Positions 1-8,760 are shown, counted from the stretch's first letter. The stretch: 64,000 bases of DNA from JBJMLO01 sp045805265 (GCA_045805265.1 JBJMLO010000016.1:1-64000); one strand, 5' to 3'. Notes: a model not told the origin generated them from the sequence alone. Made by a program: numbers and translations.

Positions 1-1
1 C

Positions 2-238
2 TACAGCGCACCGACCGCGGAGGCCGCTACAGACACCCCGGTCCCCCCGGCCTCTGATGCCAACCCGATCCCGAACGGGGCTCTACGGCCTCCCTACGGT
101 CCCGTTTCCGGCGCCGATGGCGGATCGGACGACCGATCGGGCTCTCGCGACCTCTCAGGAGCGCTCTATGCAAGCAGCGGAGGGGAGGTGAGAACCTCCG
201 GCCGGAACCCCGCGACTCAAGCCACCGAGTCTCCGTGA
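2..238 (+). CDS. Possible 3' end of a gene entering from the left edge
   Basis: An open frame runs from the window edge to a TGA at 236-238 and would encode about 78 residues rich in Pro, Ala, Ser, Thr and Gly. That composition suits a low-complexity tail. GC at third codon positions is only moderately high by eye, unlike the strongly GC3-biased genes elsewhere in the window, and no domain is recognisable. It may be a gene tail or simply non-coding DNA. Confidence 0.22.
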   Translation, partial: YSAPTAEAATDTPVPPASDANPIPNGALRPPYGPVSGADGGSDDRSGSRDLSGALYASSGGEVRTSGRNPATQATESP

Positions 239-254
239 AACCCGGGGCGGTTCA

Positions 255-395
255 TTAATCGTGTTGACCGTGGGTGGTTGCTGGTCCTCCCCCCGCGCGG
301 TCGCCGATCTGCGCATCGCCGACGATGTGGGCCGATTCCGCGACCCTGGCGTCGGGATGCACACGCGGTGACGCTCCGTCCCTAGTGATGAGCAC
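255..395 (-). pseudogene. Truncated N-terminus of a hexapeptide-repeat acyltransferase-like protein
   Basis: A GTG at 393-395 with an upstream GAGGAG opens a 46-codon frame containing RVHPDARVAESAHIVGDAQ. This has the V-x-x-x-A-x-[VI]-x-x-[SG]-A-x-[VI]-G spacing seen at the start of left-handed beta-helix acyltransferases. After about two turns it degenerates and stops at a TAA (255-257), whereas family members have 150 residues or more. I read it as the first turns of a gene cut off during rearrangement beside the integration site. A chance match is possible because the piece is short. Confidence 0.3.
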
Positions 396-431
396 CGCGC
401 AGCTCCTCTGCGCCTCGGGCCGCCCTCGGAA

Positions 432-472
432 GCGGACGACGGGATTCGAACCCGCGACCCCCACCTTGGCAA
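432..472 (-). repeat. Displaced 3' half of tRNA-Gly (outer att remnant)
   Basis: These 41 bases are identical to 9646-9686, the part of the intact tRNA-Gly(GCC) gene from the anticodon loop through the T arm to the acceptor stem. The 5' half of the tRNA is missing, so no tRNA can form. The copied segment is exactly what tyrosine integrases duplicate when an element enters a tRNA gene. The sequence to the right (473 onward) resembles the sequence right of the second fragment at 8133-8177, so this is the far end (att) of an integrated element. Confidence 0.8.
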
Positions 473-485
473 TTTTGAGGCGAAT

Positions 486-565
486 GTCTCATGCGTTTCA
501 ATGAGTCTCACTGGTGTCCCTGAGCTGCACGTTTTCGTCTCACCCGTCTCATTCGTCTCTCTAGG
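486..565 (+). repeat. Cluster of GTCTCAYNCGT-like 11-mers (candidate integrase arm sites)
   Basis: Copies start at 486 (GTCTCATGCGT), 505 (GTCTCACTGGT), 537 (GTCTCACCCGT), 546 (GTCTCATTCGT) and 555 (GTCTCTCTAGG). The last three are spaced nine bases apart. A matching cluster lies at 8191-8270 beside the other tRNA fragment, and both clusters share an inner CCTGAGCTGCACGTT. Tandem arm-type sites next to an att core are typical of tyrosine-integrase elements. The arm-site role is inferred. Confidence 0.55.
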
Positions 566-642
566 TCGCTGGAGTGGACGCGATTTCGTTGGAGATTCGT
601 TGGTGTAGAAGCGGACCTCGCGGGCTGGCTGACCCTCGTTCC

Positions 643-1851
643 TCACATGCTCCAGAGGGCTTGGGTGGGGGACATGCGAGCGGCGCGGATGGCGGGCAGG
701 AGTCCGGCGATGCCGCCGATCGCGAGGGCGGAGGCGAGCCCGCCGGTCCAGGCGAGGGGAGGGATGACGACTGCCCAGTGCTTGAGGTGGGCGTAGACGG
801 CGGTCGCTGCCGCGCCGAGCCCGACGCCGACGGCGCCGCCCAATAGCGCGAGGAGCATGGCTTCGGTGAGGAACTGGATGCGGATGTGTCCTTTGGTGGC
901 GCCGAGGGCCCGGCGCAGCCCGATCTCGGAGCGCCGTTCGAGTACGCCGATGAGCATCACGTTGCCGACGCCGATGGCGCCGACGAGCAGGGAGACCGCG
1001 CCGAGGCCCAGGAACAGGCTGTTCAGCGCGCCTTTGGCGTCGGCTTGAGCGACCAGCGCGTCGGAGGGCTGGCCCACGGTGACCTGGCCGGGGTATTCGG
1101 GGTTGGCGGTGGCGGCGAGCAAATCGTGGACGGCGTTGACCTGGTCGGTGTCCGCGCGCAGGTAGATCTGCGAGGGGTGCCCGTCGAAGCCGAGGTATCT
1201 CTGCGCGGCAGGGAATCCGATGAGTACGGCGGAGTCGATCTCGGGGGCGAGCACAGCCGGCTTGAGGATGCCGACGAGGTACAACCATTGCCCGCCGACC
1301 CAGATCCGTTCGCCGGTGTAGATCCGGTCGATGCCCATCCGCCCGGCGGCGGCGGCGCCGAGCACTGCGATGGGTTCCCGCGCGGTGGCCGAGTTGAGGA
1401 ACCGTCCCTGAGCCACCGAGGTGCCGACGGTATGGGGCAGACGCAGACTGGTGGCCTGCACGGAAAGGGCGTTGGTGTTGATCGAGGGGATCATCGGGCT
1501 GCGGTAGGCGGGGACGTCGCCGACGTTGCCGGTGTACTGCACTTGGGTGACCGGCCCGATACGGGCGATCATGCCTGGCGCGGCGCTCGGGAGTTCGGCG
1601 GTCTCGCCGCCGAGGGTCTGCCCGTTGGCGACGGTCAGCAGGTTGGTGCCCAGCTGGCTGATCTCGTTAAGCAGCCCGGCCTGGGAGGAAGACGAGAGTC
1701 CGAGCACGGCGACGATCGCGGCCACGCCGATCGCGATGCCTAGCGCGGATAGGCCGGCGCGCAGCTTGCGGGTGCGCATGCCCACCACGGACAGGCGGGC
1801 CAGATCCGCCGGGCGCATCCGGTGCGTGCCGGGCTGGGTGGTCGCGGTCAT
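643..1851 (-). CDS. MacB/FtsX-type ABC transporter permease
   Basis: Membrane subunit (402 aa) of an efflux ABC transporter. The N-terminal helix (LSALGIAIGVAAIVAVLG) is followed by a MacB-type extracellular domain of about 230 residues. Three C-terminal helices (LFLGLGAVSLLVGAIGVGNV, LLALLGGAVGVGLGAAAT, LASALAIGGIAGLLPA) surround the conserved cytoplasmic loop ERRSEIGLRRALGATKGHI. The ATG at 1849-1851 overlaps the TGA of the upstream ATPase as ATGA, so the two are translationally coupled. With the adaptor and ATPase it forms a three-gene pump of the antimicrobial-peptide or macrolide export type. The substrate cannot be read from the sequence. Confidence 0.9.
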   Translation of the reverse strand: MTATTQPGTHRMRPADLARLSVVGMRTRKLRAGLSALGIAIGVAAIVAVLGLSSSSQAGLLNEISQLGTNLLTVANGQTLGGETAELPSAAPGMIARIGPVTQVQYTGNVGDVPAYRSPMIPSINTNALSVQATSLRLPHTVGTSVAQGRFLNSATAREPIAVLGAAAAGRMGIDRIYTGERIWVGGQWLYLVGILKPAVLAPEIDSAVLIGFPAAQRYLGFDGHPSQIYLRADTDQVNAVHDLLAATANPEYPGQVTVGQPSDALVAQADAKGALNSLFLGLGAVSLLVGAIGVGNVMLIGVLERRSEIGLRRALGATKGHIRIQFLTEAMLLALLGGAVGVGLGAAATAVYAHLKHWAVVIPPLAWTGGLASALAIGGIAGLLPAIRAARMSPTQALWSM

Positions 1852-2624
1852 GCTCGCGCTCCTGCGCCGATCGAGGGGTGGGCGGTGTCGGTGACGATGC
1901 GCCCGTCGAGCATCTCGACCCGGCGCGGCATGCGCGCGGCGAGACGCTCGTCGTGGGTGATCACCACGATGGTCGTGCCGGCCGCATTGAGGTCTTCGAG
2001 CAGCGCGAGGAGTGCCTGCCCGGTGGACTGGTCGAGGTTGCCGGTGGGTTCGTCGGCCAGGACGATGGCCGGGTGGCCGACCAGGGCGCGGGCGACCCCG
2101 ACCCGCTGCCGCTGCCCGCCCGAGATCTGGGTCGGCCGCGCGTGCAGCCGGTCGGGCAGCCCGACCGCGGCCAGCGCCTCGGCCGCGCGCTCGCGTCGCT
2201 GCCTGAGCGGCACGCCGGCGTAGAGGAGCCCGTCGGCGACGTTGTCGAGAAGGCTCGCGTGTTCGGCGAGGAAGAACTGTTGGAACACGAACCCGACCCG
2301 GCCCGCGCGCAGGGCAGACAACTGGCGGTCGGCGAGCCCGGCCAGGTCCAGCCCGGTGATCCACACGATGCCTGTTGTGGGCCGGTCCAGGCTGCCCATC
2401 ACGTGCAGCAACGTGGTCTTGCCCGACCCGGACGGGCCCACCACCGCCAGCAGTTCCCCAGCGGTCACGGTCAGACTCACCTCCTGCAGCGCGGTCACCG
2501 GCGGTTGGGCCGGATACACCTTGGACACCTGCTCGACCTCCAGCACCACCGGAGGTCCATCGGCGGGGACTGGGCCGGGACCGGCGAATCTGACGGGTTC
2601 CTGGATTGTCTTCTGGCTACGCAT
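1848..2624 (-). CDS. MacB-like ABC transporter ATP-binding protein
   Basis: Cytoplasmic ATPase (258 aa) of the efflux pump. It has Walker A GPSGSGKTT at about residues 63-71, a Q-loop FVFQQF, the signature ISGGQRQRVGVARAL, Walker B IVLADEPTGNLD and the switch His in VITHD. These features place it in the LolD/MacB/FtsE group. I chose the ATG at 2622-2624, which overlaps the adaptor's TAG by eight bases. A longer reading to 2696 would add only out-of-family residues. It is coupled to the permease through an ATGA overlap. Confidence 0.92.
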   Translation of the reverse strand: MRSQKTIQEPVRFAGPGPVPADGPPVVLEVEQVSKVYPAQPPVTALQEVSLTVTAGELLAVVGPSGSGKTTLLHVMGSLDRPTTGIVWITGLDLAGLADRQLSALRAGRVGFVFQQFFLAEHASLLDNVADGLLYAGVPLRQRRERAAEALAAVGLPDRLHARPTQISGGQRQRVGVARALVGHPAIVLADEPTGNLDQSTGQALLALLEDLNAAGTTIVVITHDERLAARMPRRVEMLDGRIVTDTAHPSIGAGARA

Positions 2625-3792
2625 TGCCGGGCACCACCACTCGCTGCCCGGCCGACAGGCCCGGCCCGGACACCTGCACCATGCCCGCCACGTCATCGAA
2701 CAGTCCCGGGGTCACCCGGACCAGGTGGTGCGTGCCGTCGCCGGCAACGACCTCCACCGCGTACCCACCGCCCGAGCGCGCCAGCAGCGCGGTCACCGGC
2801 ACCGCCAGCACGTTGTGCACGGTTTGGTCGGTGATCGCCACCTCCACAAGGGCCTGATCCAGGCTGCCGGTGGACCTCGGATGTGTGGGCCGGATGTGCA
2901 CCGGCACCGTTGGCCCGCTGTCAGGGCCGCCGGGGTTGTTCGAAGCGACGGTGGCGACCTTGCCCACCGAGATGACCCTGCCCGGCGTGGTGCTGCCATC
3001 CGGCAGGGTGATCGTGACCCGGTCACCCTTCTTCACCTCGGATTGCAGGTCCGGCGCCAGTGCGACGCTCACCGTCCGCGCCGTCGAACTCGCGGACAGC
3101 ACCGGCCCGGTCGCGGGTGCGCCGAGGCCGGCCTGCAGCGAGGTCACCCGCGCGGCAGTCGGCAGGAACACCACATCCCCCAGGGACAGTTCACCGGTCT
3201 GGTTCACCCTCATGTGGGCCTGCAGCTTCTCCACCCCCACCCTGGTGGCCCAGGTGAACTCATCCCAGGTCGAGTCCACACGGGACCTGTCCACATAGCC
3301 CAGCGCGACCAGGTCGTGGTTCAGCTGCGCCACGTCCGCTCCGGTCAGGTCCGCGGCCGTCGCGCCCTCGGGCAGGGTGCGGTAGGCGGGGACGGATCCG
3401 TGCAGCAGTACCACCGGCGCCTGGTCCACCCGATACAACACATGACCGTCGAGGATCACCTGCCCGACCTTCGGCAGCCACGTCACCGTGCCCTGCGCTC
3501 GAGCCAAGACCGTGTAGGAGCCCGCATACCCCAACGTGCCGTTGAACTGCGTCCGCGTCGACAGCGACCGTCGCTCGACCGTCGCCAAGGACGTTGCCGA
3601 CCCGTCATCGGTGGCCGACCCGCTGCTACCCGCGCCACCGGCGAACACACCACTGATCACCACGACACCCGCGGCAGCCACGATCATCACGAGCACGAGG
3701 GCGACGATCACCGACCGGCGCCGGCCCCGCCGAGCACCCGGCCCGACGAACTCGACCCGCTCGCCGGTGGCCGATGTCGTCCCGCCGCTCAT
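2617..3792 (-). CDS. Efflux periplasmic adaptor (MacA/HlyD-like) with a peptidoglycan-binding-like insert
   Basis: Membrane-anchored adaptor of 391 aa. A basic N-terminus precedes one transmembrane helix (VIVALVLVMIVAAAGVVVIS, about 30-50), then an HlyD-type barrel and lipoyl region. The middle section around ADVAQLNHDLVALGYVD matches the fold of peptidoglycan-binding-1 domains often found inside actinobacterial adaptors of this kind. The C-terminal beta-barrel ends in VVVPGNA. The ATG at 3790-3792 has an upstream GGAAGGAG. First gene of the adaptor-ATPase-permease operon, downstream of a lipoprotein gene in the same direction. Confidence 0.88.
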   Translation of the reverse strand: MSGGTTSATGERVEFVGPGARRGRRRSVIVALVLVMIVAAAGVVVISGVFAGGAGSSGSATDDGSATSLATVERRSLSTRTQFNGTLGYAGSYTVLARAQGTVTWLPKVGQVILDGHVLYRVDQAPVVLLHGSVPAYRTLPEGATAADLTGADVAQLNHDLVALGYVDRSRVDSTWDEFTWATRVGVEKLQAHMRVNQTGELSLGDVVFLPTAARVTSLQAGLGAPATGPVLSASSTARTVSVALAPDLQSEVKKGDRVTITLPDGSTTPGRVISVGKVATVASNNPGGPDSGPTVPVHIRPTHPRSTGSLDQALVEVAITDQTVHNVLAVPVTALLARSGGGYAVEVVAGDGTHHLVRVTPGLFDDVAGMVQVSGPGLSAGQRVVVPGNA

Positions 3793-3888
3793 GGCATCTC
3801 CTTCCCGGCGTCGTTTCGCTTCGGTTGGACGGGCGTGCGACGGTCCCATCTCTTCTCAGCGGCCCTGGCTTGAGGGGGTCAATGCCCT

Positions 3889-4518
3889 TCATGGCGAAAC
3901 CGCCGCCGGCAGCCCGGGCAGCCCGGGCATCAGGTGCGAGCATTCGTTGCCCTTGGCCCAGACCTGTGACGAATAGGGATCAAAGCCGTCTTTGCTGATG
4001 CTGATGGCGAAAACAGGGCGCCCCTGGGAATCGATGATGGGGTCGGGCCAGTTCGGCACCCCGTGCGATCGCATGCACCGGGCGAAATTCAGCTCCTCGT
4101 TCCGCACCCGCTGCACCAGGGCTCGAGGACAGTCGTCGGCCAACATGCATTGCTGGATCGAGTCGGTGTTGATCGCCCCGCCGCTGTTCGGGAGCACGTG
4201 TTGGCAGGCTTGCTGGGCTGCCCGCAACTGGGAGCTGCTGACCCCGAGGTGGCGCGCGTCGGGCTTGGGGAGCTGTCCGCTGCTGTCGGGGTCGGGGTAG
4301 TTCGGCACCCCGTGGGAGCGCATGCAGGCGGAGAAGGCGACCGCCGACCTGGAGGTCGTCGAGCCTTCCGCATGCGATAAGCCGCCGGTGGATGCTGGGC
4401 TTGCGGTGCATGCGGTCGCCAGCAGGATTAGGGCGGCCACGGCGTTGATCGCGGCCACGGATCGCGTTGTGGCCCATGCGCGCGGAGGCCGGCGCAAGGC
4501 GCGGCTGGGGCTCGTCAC
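3889..4518 (-). CDS. Putative lipoprotein with duplicated CMRSHGVPN motif
   Basis: A 209-aa exported protein. The basic N-terminus and hydrophobic stretch AAINAVAALILLATAC end in a lipobox cysteine. Two copies of ACMRSHGVPNYPDP / RCMRSHGVPNWPDP (Cys, His and Pro-Asp-Pro conserved) are separated by a Cys-containing spacer, suggesting an internal duplication with paired cysteines. Proteins with this motif commonly sit beside actinobacterial MacA/HlyD adaptors, but their function is not established. The GTG at 4516-4518 follows GAGGAGG. It lies upstream of the efflux operon and divergent from the two-component system, so it may be a sensor-associated or pump-associated surface protein. Confidence 0.75.
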   Translation of the reverse strand: MTSPSRALRRPPRAWATTRSVAAINAVAALILLATACTASPASTGGLSHAEGSTTSRSAVAFSACMRSHGVPNYPDPDSSGQLPKPDARHLGVSSSQLRAAQQACQHVLPNSGGAINTDSIQQCMLADDCPRALVQRVRNEELNFARCMRSHGVPNWPDPIIDSQGRPVFAISISKDGFDPYSSQVWAKGNECSHLMPGLPGLPAAVSP

Positions 4519-4640
4519 GCCCTCCTCAGAGAGGTTGGGTCGTTGCTGCGACCGATCATCGATGTGCAGTCTGGCGGGGACCCGATGACACGAGCCGAAC
4601 ACTGGTTGTTAGACCGATGTCATCTGGGCAGGCGCACAAT

Positions 4641-5297
4641 GTGCGGGTGCGGGTGTTGGTCGTGGAGGATCACGTTGCCCTGGCCAACCGGATCGGCGAG
4701 GGCCTGCGCGACGCGGGTTTCGCGGTCGATGTCGTCTACGACGGCGCGGCAGCCCTGGAGAGCACGACCAGCACCGACTACGACGTGGTCGTGCTCGACC
4801 GCGACCTGCCGACCGTCCACGGCGACCGCGTCTGCCGCCAGCTGGTGCGCGACGGCTCGCCCAGCCGCATCCTGATGCTCACCGCGGCCACGGACGTCGA
4901 GGATCGGGTCGACGGGCTGGAGTTGGGCGCGGACGACTACCTCGGCAAGCCGTTTGCCTTCCAGGAGCTGATCGCGCGCATCCGCGCCCTCGGGCGACGC
5001 GGACCCGGCTCGCCCGCGGTCGTGCAGCGGGGCGACCTGGTGGTCGATCGGGCCCGGCACCGCGCCAGCCGCGCCGGCATCCCGCTGACCCTGACCCGCA
5101 AGGAGTTCGGTGTGCTGGAGCTCCTGGCGGCCGCCGACGGCGCACCGGTTGGCGCCGAGGAGTTGCTCGAACACGCGTGGGACGCACACGCCGACCCATT
5201 CAGCAACACGGTCGCGGTCACCGTCCGACGGTTGCGGCGCAAACTCGGAGACCCGCCGCTCATCGAGACCGTCGTCGGCGTGGGCTATCGGCTATGA
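4641..5297 (+). CDS. OmpR/PhoB-type response regulator
   Basis: DNA-binding response regulator (218 aa from GTG 4641; an ATG at 4617 would add eight residues). The receiver begins RVLVVEDH with acidic residues at 9-10. The phospho-acceptor is Asp53 in VVVLDRDLP, the conserved Thr is in LTAATD and the Lys in LGKPF. The C-terminal winged helix ends with FSNTVAVTVRRLRRKLGDPP. The stop overlaps the kinase start as ATGA. It is divergent from the lipoprotein and efflux genes and probably controls them from the shared region 4519-4640. Confidence 0.93.
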   Translation: MRVRVLVVEDHVALANRIGEGLRDAGFAVDVVYDGAAALESTTSTDYDVVVLDRDLPTVHGDRVCRQLVRDGSPSRILMLTAATDVEDRVDGLELGADDYLGKPFAFQELIARIRALGRRGPGSPAVVQRGDLVVDRARHRASRAGIPLTLTRKEFGVLELLAAADGAPVGAEELLEHAWDAHADPFSNTVAVTVRRLRRKLGDPPLIETVVGVGYRL

Positions 5298-6499
5298 GAA
5301 TCCACCTCAGCGCCCGGTCGCGGCTGACGCTGCTCTACACGTCGCTGTTCGCGGTGGGCGGGGCCGCGCTGGTCCTGATCACCTACCTGCTGGTCGCGCA
5401 CAGCTTGCAAACCACGATGCCCACCAGGATCCCTCCGGCCGTGCAGCAATCGCTCGACCGCTGTGTCAAGGCGGCCCAGAGACCGGGTGCCCCGGCCGCC
5501 GGGATCATGACCAAGTGCGCCGCGGTGTATGCCAACGGCGTCCAGGCCGGCGCCGCTGCACAGCGCAGCTCGACGCTCACCCACCTGCTGACCTACTCGC
5601 TGCTCAGCCTGGCCGGCGTCACGCTGCTCGCCGCGGTCGCGGGCTTGATCGTCGCCGGACGCATCCTGCGGCCCGTGCACCGGCTCACCGCAGCTGCGCG
5701 CGCGGCGAGTGAGCAGAACCTGTCCCAGCGCATCGCGCTGCAGGGCCCGCGCGACGAGCTGCATGAGCTCGCCGACACCTTCGACACAATGCTCGAGCGG
5801 CTCGACCGCGCGTTCACCACCCAGCGCCAGTTCATCGCCAACGCAAGCCACGAGCTGCGCACCCCGCTGACCCTCATGCGCACCGCGATCGACGTCGTCC
5901 TGGCCAAACCGGAGCCGACGTACGACGAACTGGTGTCGATGGCCGCCGACGTTCGCCAGGCCGTCGATCACGCCGAGCGGCTCATCGAGGCACTGCTGGT
6001 ACTCGCGCGCAACGAGCAGGCGCGCATCCTCACCGACGCCCTCGATCTGGCCGCCGTCGCCGAAGACGCACTCGAGGGACGGACCGCCAACGGCATCACG
6101 ACGACCACCACGCTCGACGAAGCCCCGGTGACCGGCGACGGAGTGCTGCTCGAACGGCTCATCAACAACCTGCTCGACAACGCCGAGCGCTACAACGTCG
6201 CGGGCGGCACCGTCGAAATCTCCACGACCTCCCACGACACGACATCCGTCCTGCGCGTGGTCAACACGGGAGCGCTGGTGCCTGCCGACATGGTCGAACG
6301 CCTGTTCCTGCCGTTCACGCGCCTCGACGACCGCATCCGCCACGACGGTTTCGGACTCGGTCTCACCCTCGTTTCATCGATCGCCGCGGTGCACCGCGGC
6401 ACGGTGGACGCAACCGCCGTGCCCACCGGGGGTCTCGACATCACCGTCCGCCTCCCGCGACGCGAGAACACCGTTCCTCCAGTGTCGCCCGCCACCTGA
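5294..6499 (+). CDS. Sensor histidine kinase
   Basis: Membrane histidine kinase (401 aa), partner of the preceding regulator. Transmembrane helices lie at about 11-35 and 98-122 and flank an extracellular loop of roughly 60 residues with two Cys (CVKAAQ and MTKCAAV). A HAMP segment follows, then HisKA with His186 in ANASHELRTPLTLM, the N box NNLLDNAERYN and the G box GFGLGLTLVSS. The short sensor loop matches kinases that detect cell-envelope or peptide stress next to ABC exporters. That role is inferred from the neighbourhood. Confidence 0.93.
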   Translation: MRIHLSARSRLTLLYTSLFAVGGAALVLITYLLVAHSLQTTMPTRIPPAVQQSLDRCVKAAQRPGAPAAGIMTKCAAVYANGVQAGAAAQRSSTLTHLLTYSLLSLAGVTLLAAVAGLIVAGRILRPVHRLTAAARAASEQNLSQRIALQGPRDELHELADTFDTMLERLDRAFTTQRQFIANASHELRTPLTLMRTAIDVVLAKPEPTYDELVSMAADVRQAVDHAERLIEALLVLARNEQARILTDALDLAAVAEDALEGRTANGITTTTTLDEAPVTGDGVLLERLINNLLDNAERYNVAGGTVEISTTSHDTTSVLRVVNTGALVPADMVERLFLPFTRLDDRIRHDGFGLGLTLVSSIAAVHRGTVDATAVPTGGLDITVRLPRRENTVPPVSPAT

Positions 6500-6592
6500 T
6501 CGTGCTGGACCTCTCGAGGTCGAGGAGTGGGTCCGCGCGTGCCCGAAGCCAACCGGCCCGATCGAGCCCCTCCACGAGAGCCTCGCACCCCG

Positions 6593-6685
6593 GACGGGCG
6601 CCCGCTCTCGGTCCTGGAGCCTGCAATCACAGATGGGAGGATCGTCGAGATCGACATCCTGGCCGATCTCAGCGACTCCGACGGC
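6593..6685 (+). pseudogene. Remnant of a SigJ-type sigma factor C-terminus
   Basis: Within the 268-base gap after the kinase, one frame reads GRPLSVLEPAITDGRIVEID followed by ILAD. This resembles the last strands of the SnoaL-like tail of SigJ/ECF41-type sigma factors (typically GRPxxVLxFTVxxGRIVxIDxLADP). Nothing of the sigma2/sigma4 regions is present and the frame has no start or proper stop, so only a fragment of about 30 codons survives. Recognition is from memory of the family. Confidence 0.45.
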
Positions 6686-6767
6686 TCGACCTCGCAGACT
6701 GGCCTAAAGGGGGGACCGCTGGAAGCTCTTCGTCCTCGTCCCCCCGGGACGTGGCACGATTTCGCAT

Positions 6768-7213
<446 letters not shown>

Positions 7214-7217
<4 letters not shown>

Positions 7218-7633
7218 CCGGCATGGACATCACCATTCACTCTTCGATGCTCCCGCACGACGACCCAGCGGCATCGGTGGCCTTCTATCGCGACACCCTC
7301 GGCTTCGAGGTTCGGCACGACGTCGAGTACGGCGGGATGCACTGGGTCACGGTCGGTCCTCCTGGCCAGCCGGAGACGTCCATCGTCCTGTACCCGCCCG
7401 CGGCCACCCCCGGCCTCACCGACGACGAGCGCCGCACCGTGGCCGAGATGATGGCCAAGGGCACCTTCGCCAGCATCAACCTGGCCACCAAAGACCTCGA
7501 CGGCACGTTCGAGCAGGTTCAGGCCGGCGATGCCGAGGTCGTTCAGGAGCCGACCGATCAGCCGTACGGGATCCGCGACTGCGCCGTCCGTGATCCGGCC
7601 GGCAACCTGATCCGCATCCAAGAGCTGTCCTGA
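7214..7633 (+). CDS. VOC (glyoxalase/bleomycin-resistance fold) protein
   Basis: A 139-aa protein of the vicinal oxygen chelate superfamily. The N-terminal module has SVAFYRDTLGFEVRHDVEYG and the C-terminal module ends IRDCAVRDPAGNLIRIQEL, where the Asp-Pro-Xaa-Gly-Asn turn and a terminal Glu are typical metal or ligand positions. The ATG at 7214 overlaps the AraC stop; MDITIH at 7223 is an alternative start. The substrate is unknown. The AraC-VOC-DUF1801 triplet is common in actinobacteria and probably forms one transcript. Confidence 0.88.
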
Positions 7634-7646
7634 CAAGGAGGGATCG

Positions 7647-8114
7647 ATGAGCGCACAGAAGGCGACGACGAAGTCGCGCAAGAGCACCACCACGGCCCGC
7701 GGGAAGGCCGCGCGATTGACGGCCGAGGAGCGCGCCGCGATGAAGGCCTACCTCAAGGAGCAGAAGGCGGCCGCGCAGGGGGCGGACATGCTGCGCGAGC
7801 TCCTCGACCGGATCGCCGAGATGCCGGTGGAGGACCGTTCCATGGCCAAGCGGATCCACGAGATCGTCACCACCGCCGCTCCCTCCCTCGAGCCGAGGAC
7901 GTGGTACGGCATGCCCGCCTACGCGAAGGACGGCAAGGTCATCTGCTTCTTCCAGAGCGCGGAGAAGTTCAAGGCGCGGTACGCGACGTTCGGGTTCAGC
8001 GACGCGGCGAAGCTCGATAGCGGCGCCATGTGGCCGACGTCCTTCGCGCTGAAGGAGCTGACTGCCCAGGCCGAGACCAAGATCCGCGCGCTCGTGAAGA
8101 AGGCGGTCGGCTGA
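7647..8114 (+). CDS. DUF1801 (YdhG-like) protein
   Basis: A 155-aa cytoplasmic protein. The Lys/Ala/Thr-rich N-terminus of about 45 residues precedes a DUF1801/iron-chaperone-like fold containing WYGMPAYAKDGKVICFFQ, then GFSDAAKLDSGAMWPTSF and a helical C-terminus. It follows AAGGAGGG six bases before the ATG. It is third in an apparent operon with the AraC and VOC genes, 13 bases after the VOC stop. The molecular function of the family is not firmly known. Confidence 0.85.
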   Translation: MSAQKATTKSRKSTTTARGKAARLTAEERAAMKAYLKEQKAAAQGADMLRELLDRIAEMPVEDRSMAKRIHEIVTTAAPSLEPRTWYGMPAYAKDGKVICFFQSAEKFKARYATFGFSDAAKLDSGAMWPTSFALKELTAQAETKIRALVKKAVG

Positions 8115-8132
8115 GCCTCAGAGGCCTGAGAT

Positions 8133-8177
8133 TGGAGTGGACGACGGGATTCGAAGCCGCGACCCCCACCTTGGCAA
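8133..8177 (-). repeat. Second displaced 3' half of tRNA-Gly (inner att remnant)
   Basis: These 45 bases match 9642-9686 of the intact tRNA-Gly gene with two differences: one in the acceptor stem and one in the T stem beside TTCGAA. They cover the CCA end to the anticodon loop, and the 5' half is absent. The right side carries the same ATGTCTCATGCGT arm as the fragment at 432-472. It marks the junction between two tandemly inserted elements. Its mismatches suggest it no longer has to encode tRNA. Confidence 0.78.
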
Positions 8178-8190
8178 TTGGATGGTGGAT

Positions 8191-8270
8191 GTCTCATGCG
8201 TCTCCGCCGGTCTCAGCAGTGCCCCTGAGCTGCACGTTCTTGGCGCTCTTGTCTCATCCGTCTCACCAGA
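8191..8270 (+). repeat. Second cluster of GTCTCAYNCGT-like 11-mers
   Basis: Copies start at 8191 (GTCTCATGCGT), 8210 (GTCTCAGCAGT), 8251 (GTCTCATCCGT) and 8260 (GTCTCACCAGA), with CCTGAGCTGCACGTT between them. Order and spacing mirror the cluster at 486-565. Together with the adjacent tRNA fragment this is a second copy of the same attachment region, diverged by point changes and small indels. Confidence 0.52.
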
Positions 8271-8424
8271 TCACTGGAGTCGACTCCATTTCGTTGGTGC
8301 ACATGAGGGCTCCTCGGCCCAGAAGAGGTCCAGGACGATCGCCTCAGCCGACTGACCATCCCGAATCCTCATCCACCCTCGGGTCCGCGCCGCCGCAAGC
8401 CGCGGCCGGCCTCGTCGGGGGTGG

Positions 8425-8760
8425 GTGCGGAGCCAGCCGCTCCTCGAGGTGGAACGGCAGCCGCTCGTCCTTCGGCGACAAGACGAACTGCTCGGACGCC
8501 GCCCCGTCCCCACCGTCGAAAAGGTCCTCGGCCAAGGCAATCACGTGGGGGTGGAGCGGCCGGTGGCCATCTCCGTCGAGGACGCCCGCCACCACCTGCA
8601 CGTGCTCGGCGAGACCGGGACGGGCAAGTCGGCGCTCCTCGCAAACCTGGTGTTGCAAGACGTCGCCCGTCGTCGACCACATCGCGGCGGTCTTCAAGCG
8701 GATCTACGAACCGTGGTGGGGGCCGCGGACCGACGAGTCGACCCACACCAGGACACCACA
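8425..8760 (+). pseudogene. Collapsed conjugative-transfer ATPase (DUF87/TraG-like)
   Basis: Two pieces of one protein family are fused out of frame. The first frame reads PVAISVEDARHHLHVLGETG then TGKSALLANLVLQD, a Walker A (GETGTGKS) with the typical lead-in of ATPases in actinobacterial integrative conjugative elements. The second, in another frame, reads VVDHIAAVFKRIYEPWWGP then RTDES, matching the downstream segment of the same family. The intervening Walker B region is deleted, so no functional protein results. It lies between the inner att remnant and the intact tRNA-Gly and is the only mobility-gene trace in the region. Confidence 0.6.

Noticed and set aside
432..472. Functional tRNA gene at the left scar
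   Set aside because: Only the 3' half is present. There is no D arm, 5' acceptor strand or 5' anticodon stem, so it cannot fold.
155..1288. Long minus-strand Arg/Pro/His-rich reading frame over the permease gene
   Set aside because: It is a shadow of the permease frame with low-complexity Arg/Pro composition, no ribosome-binding site and no family resemblance. Many similar shadow frames across the window were left out for the same reason.
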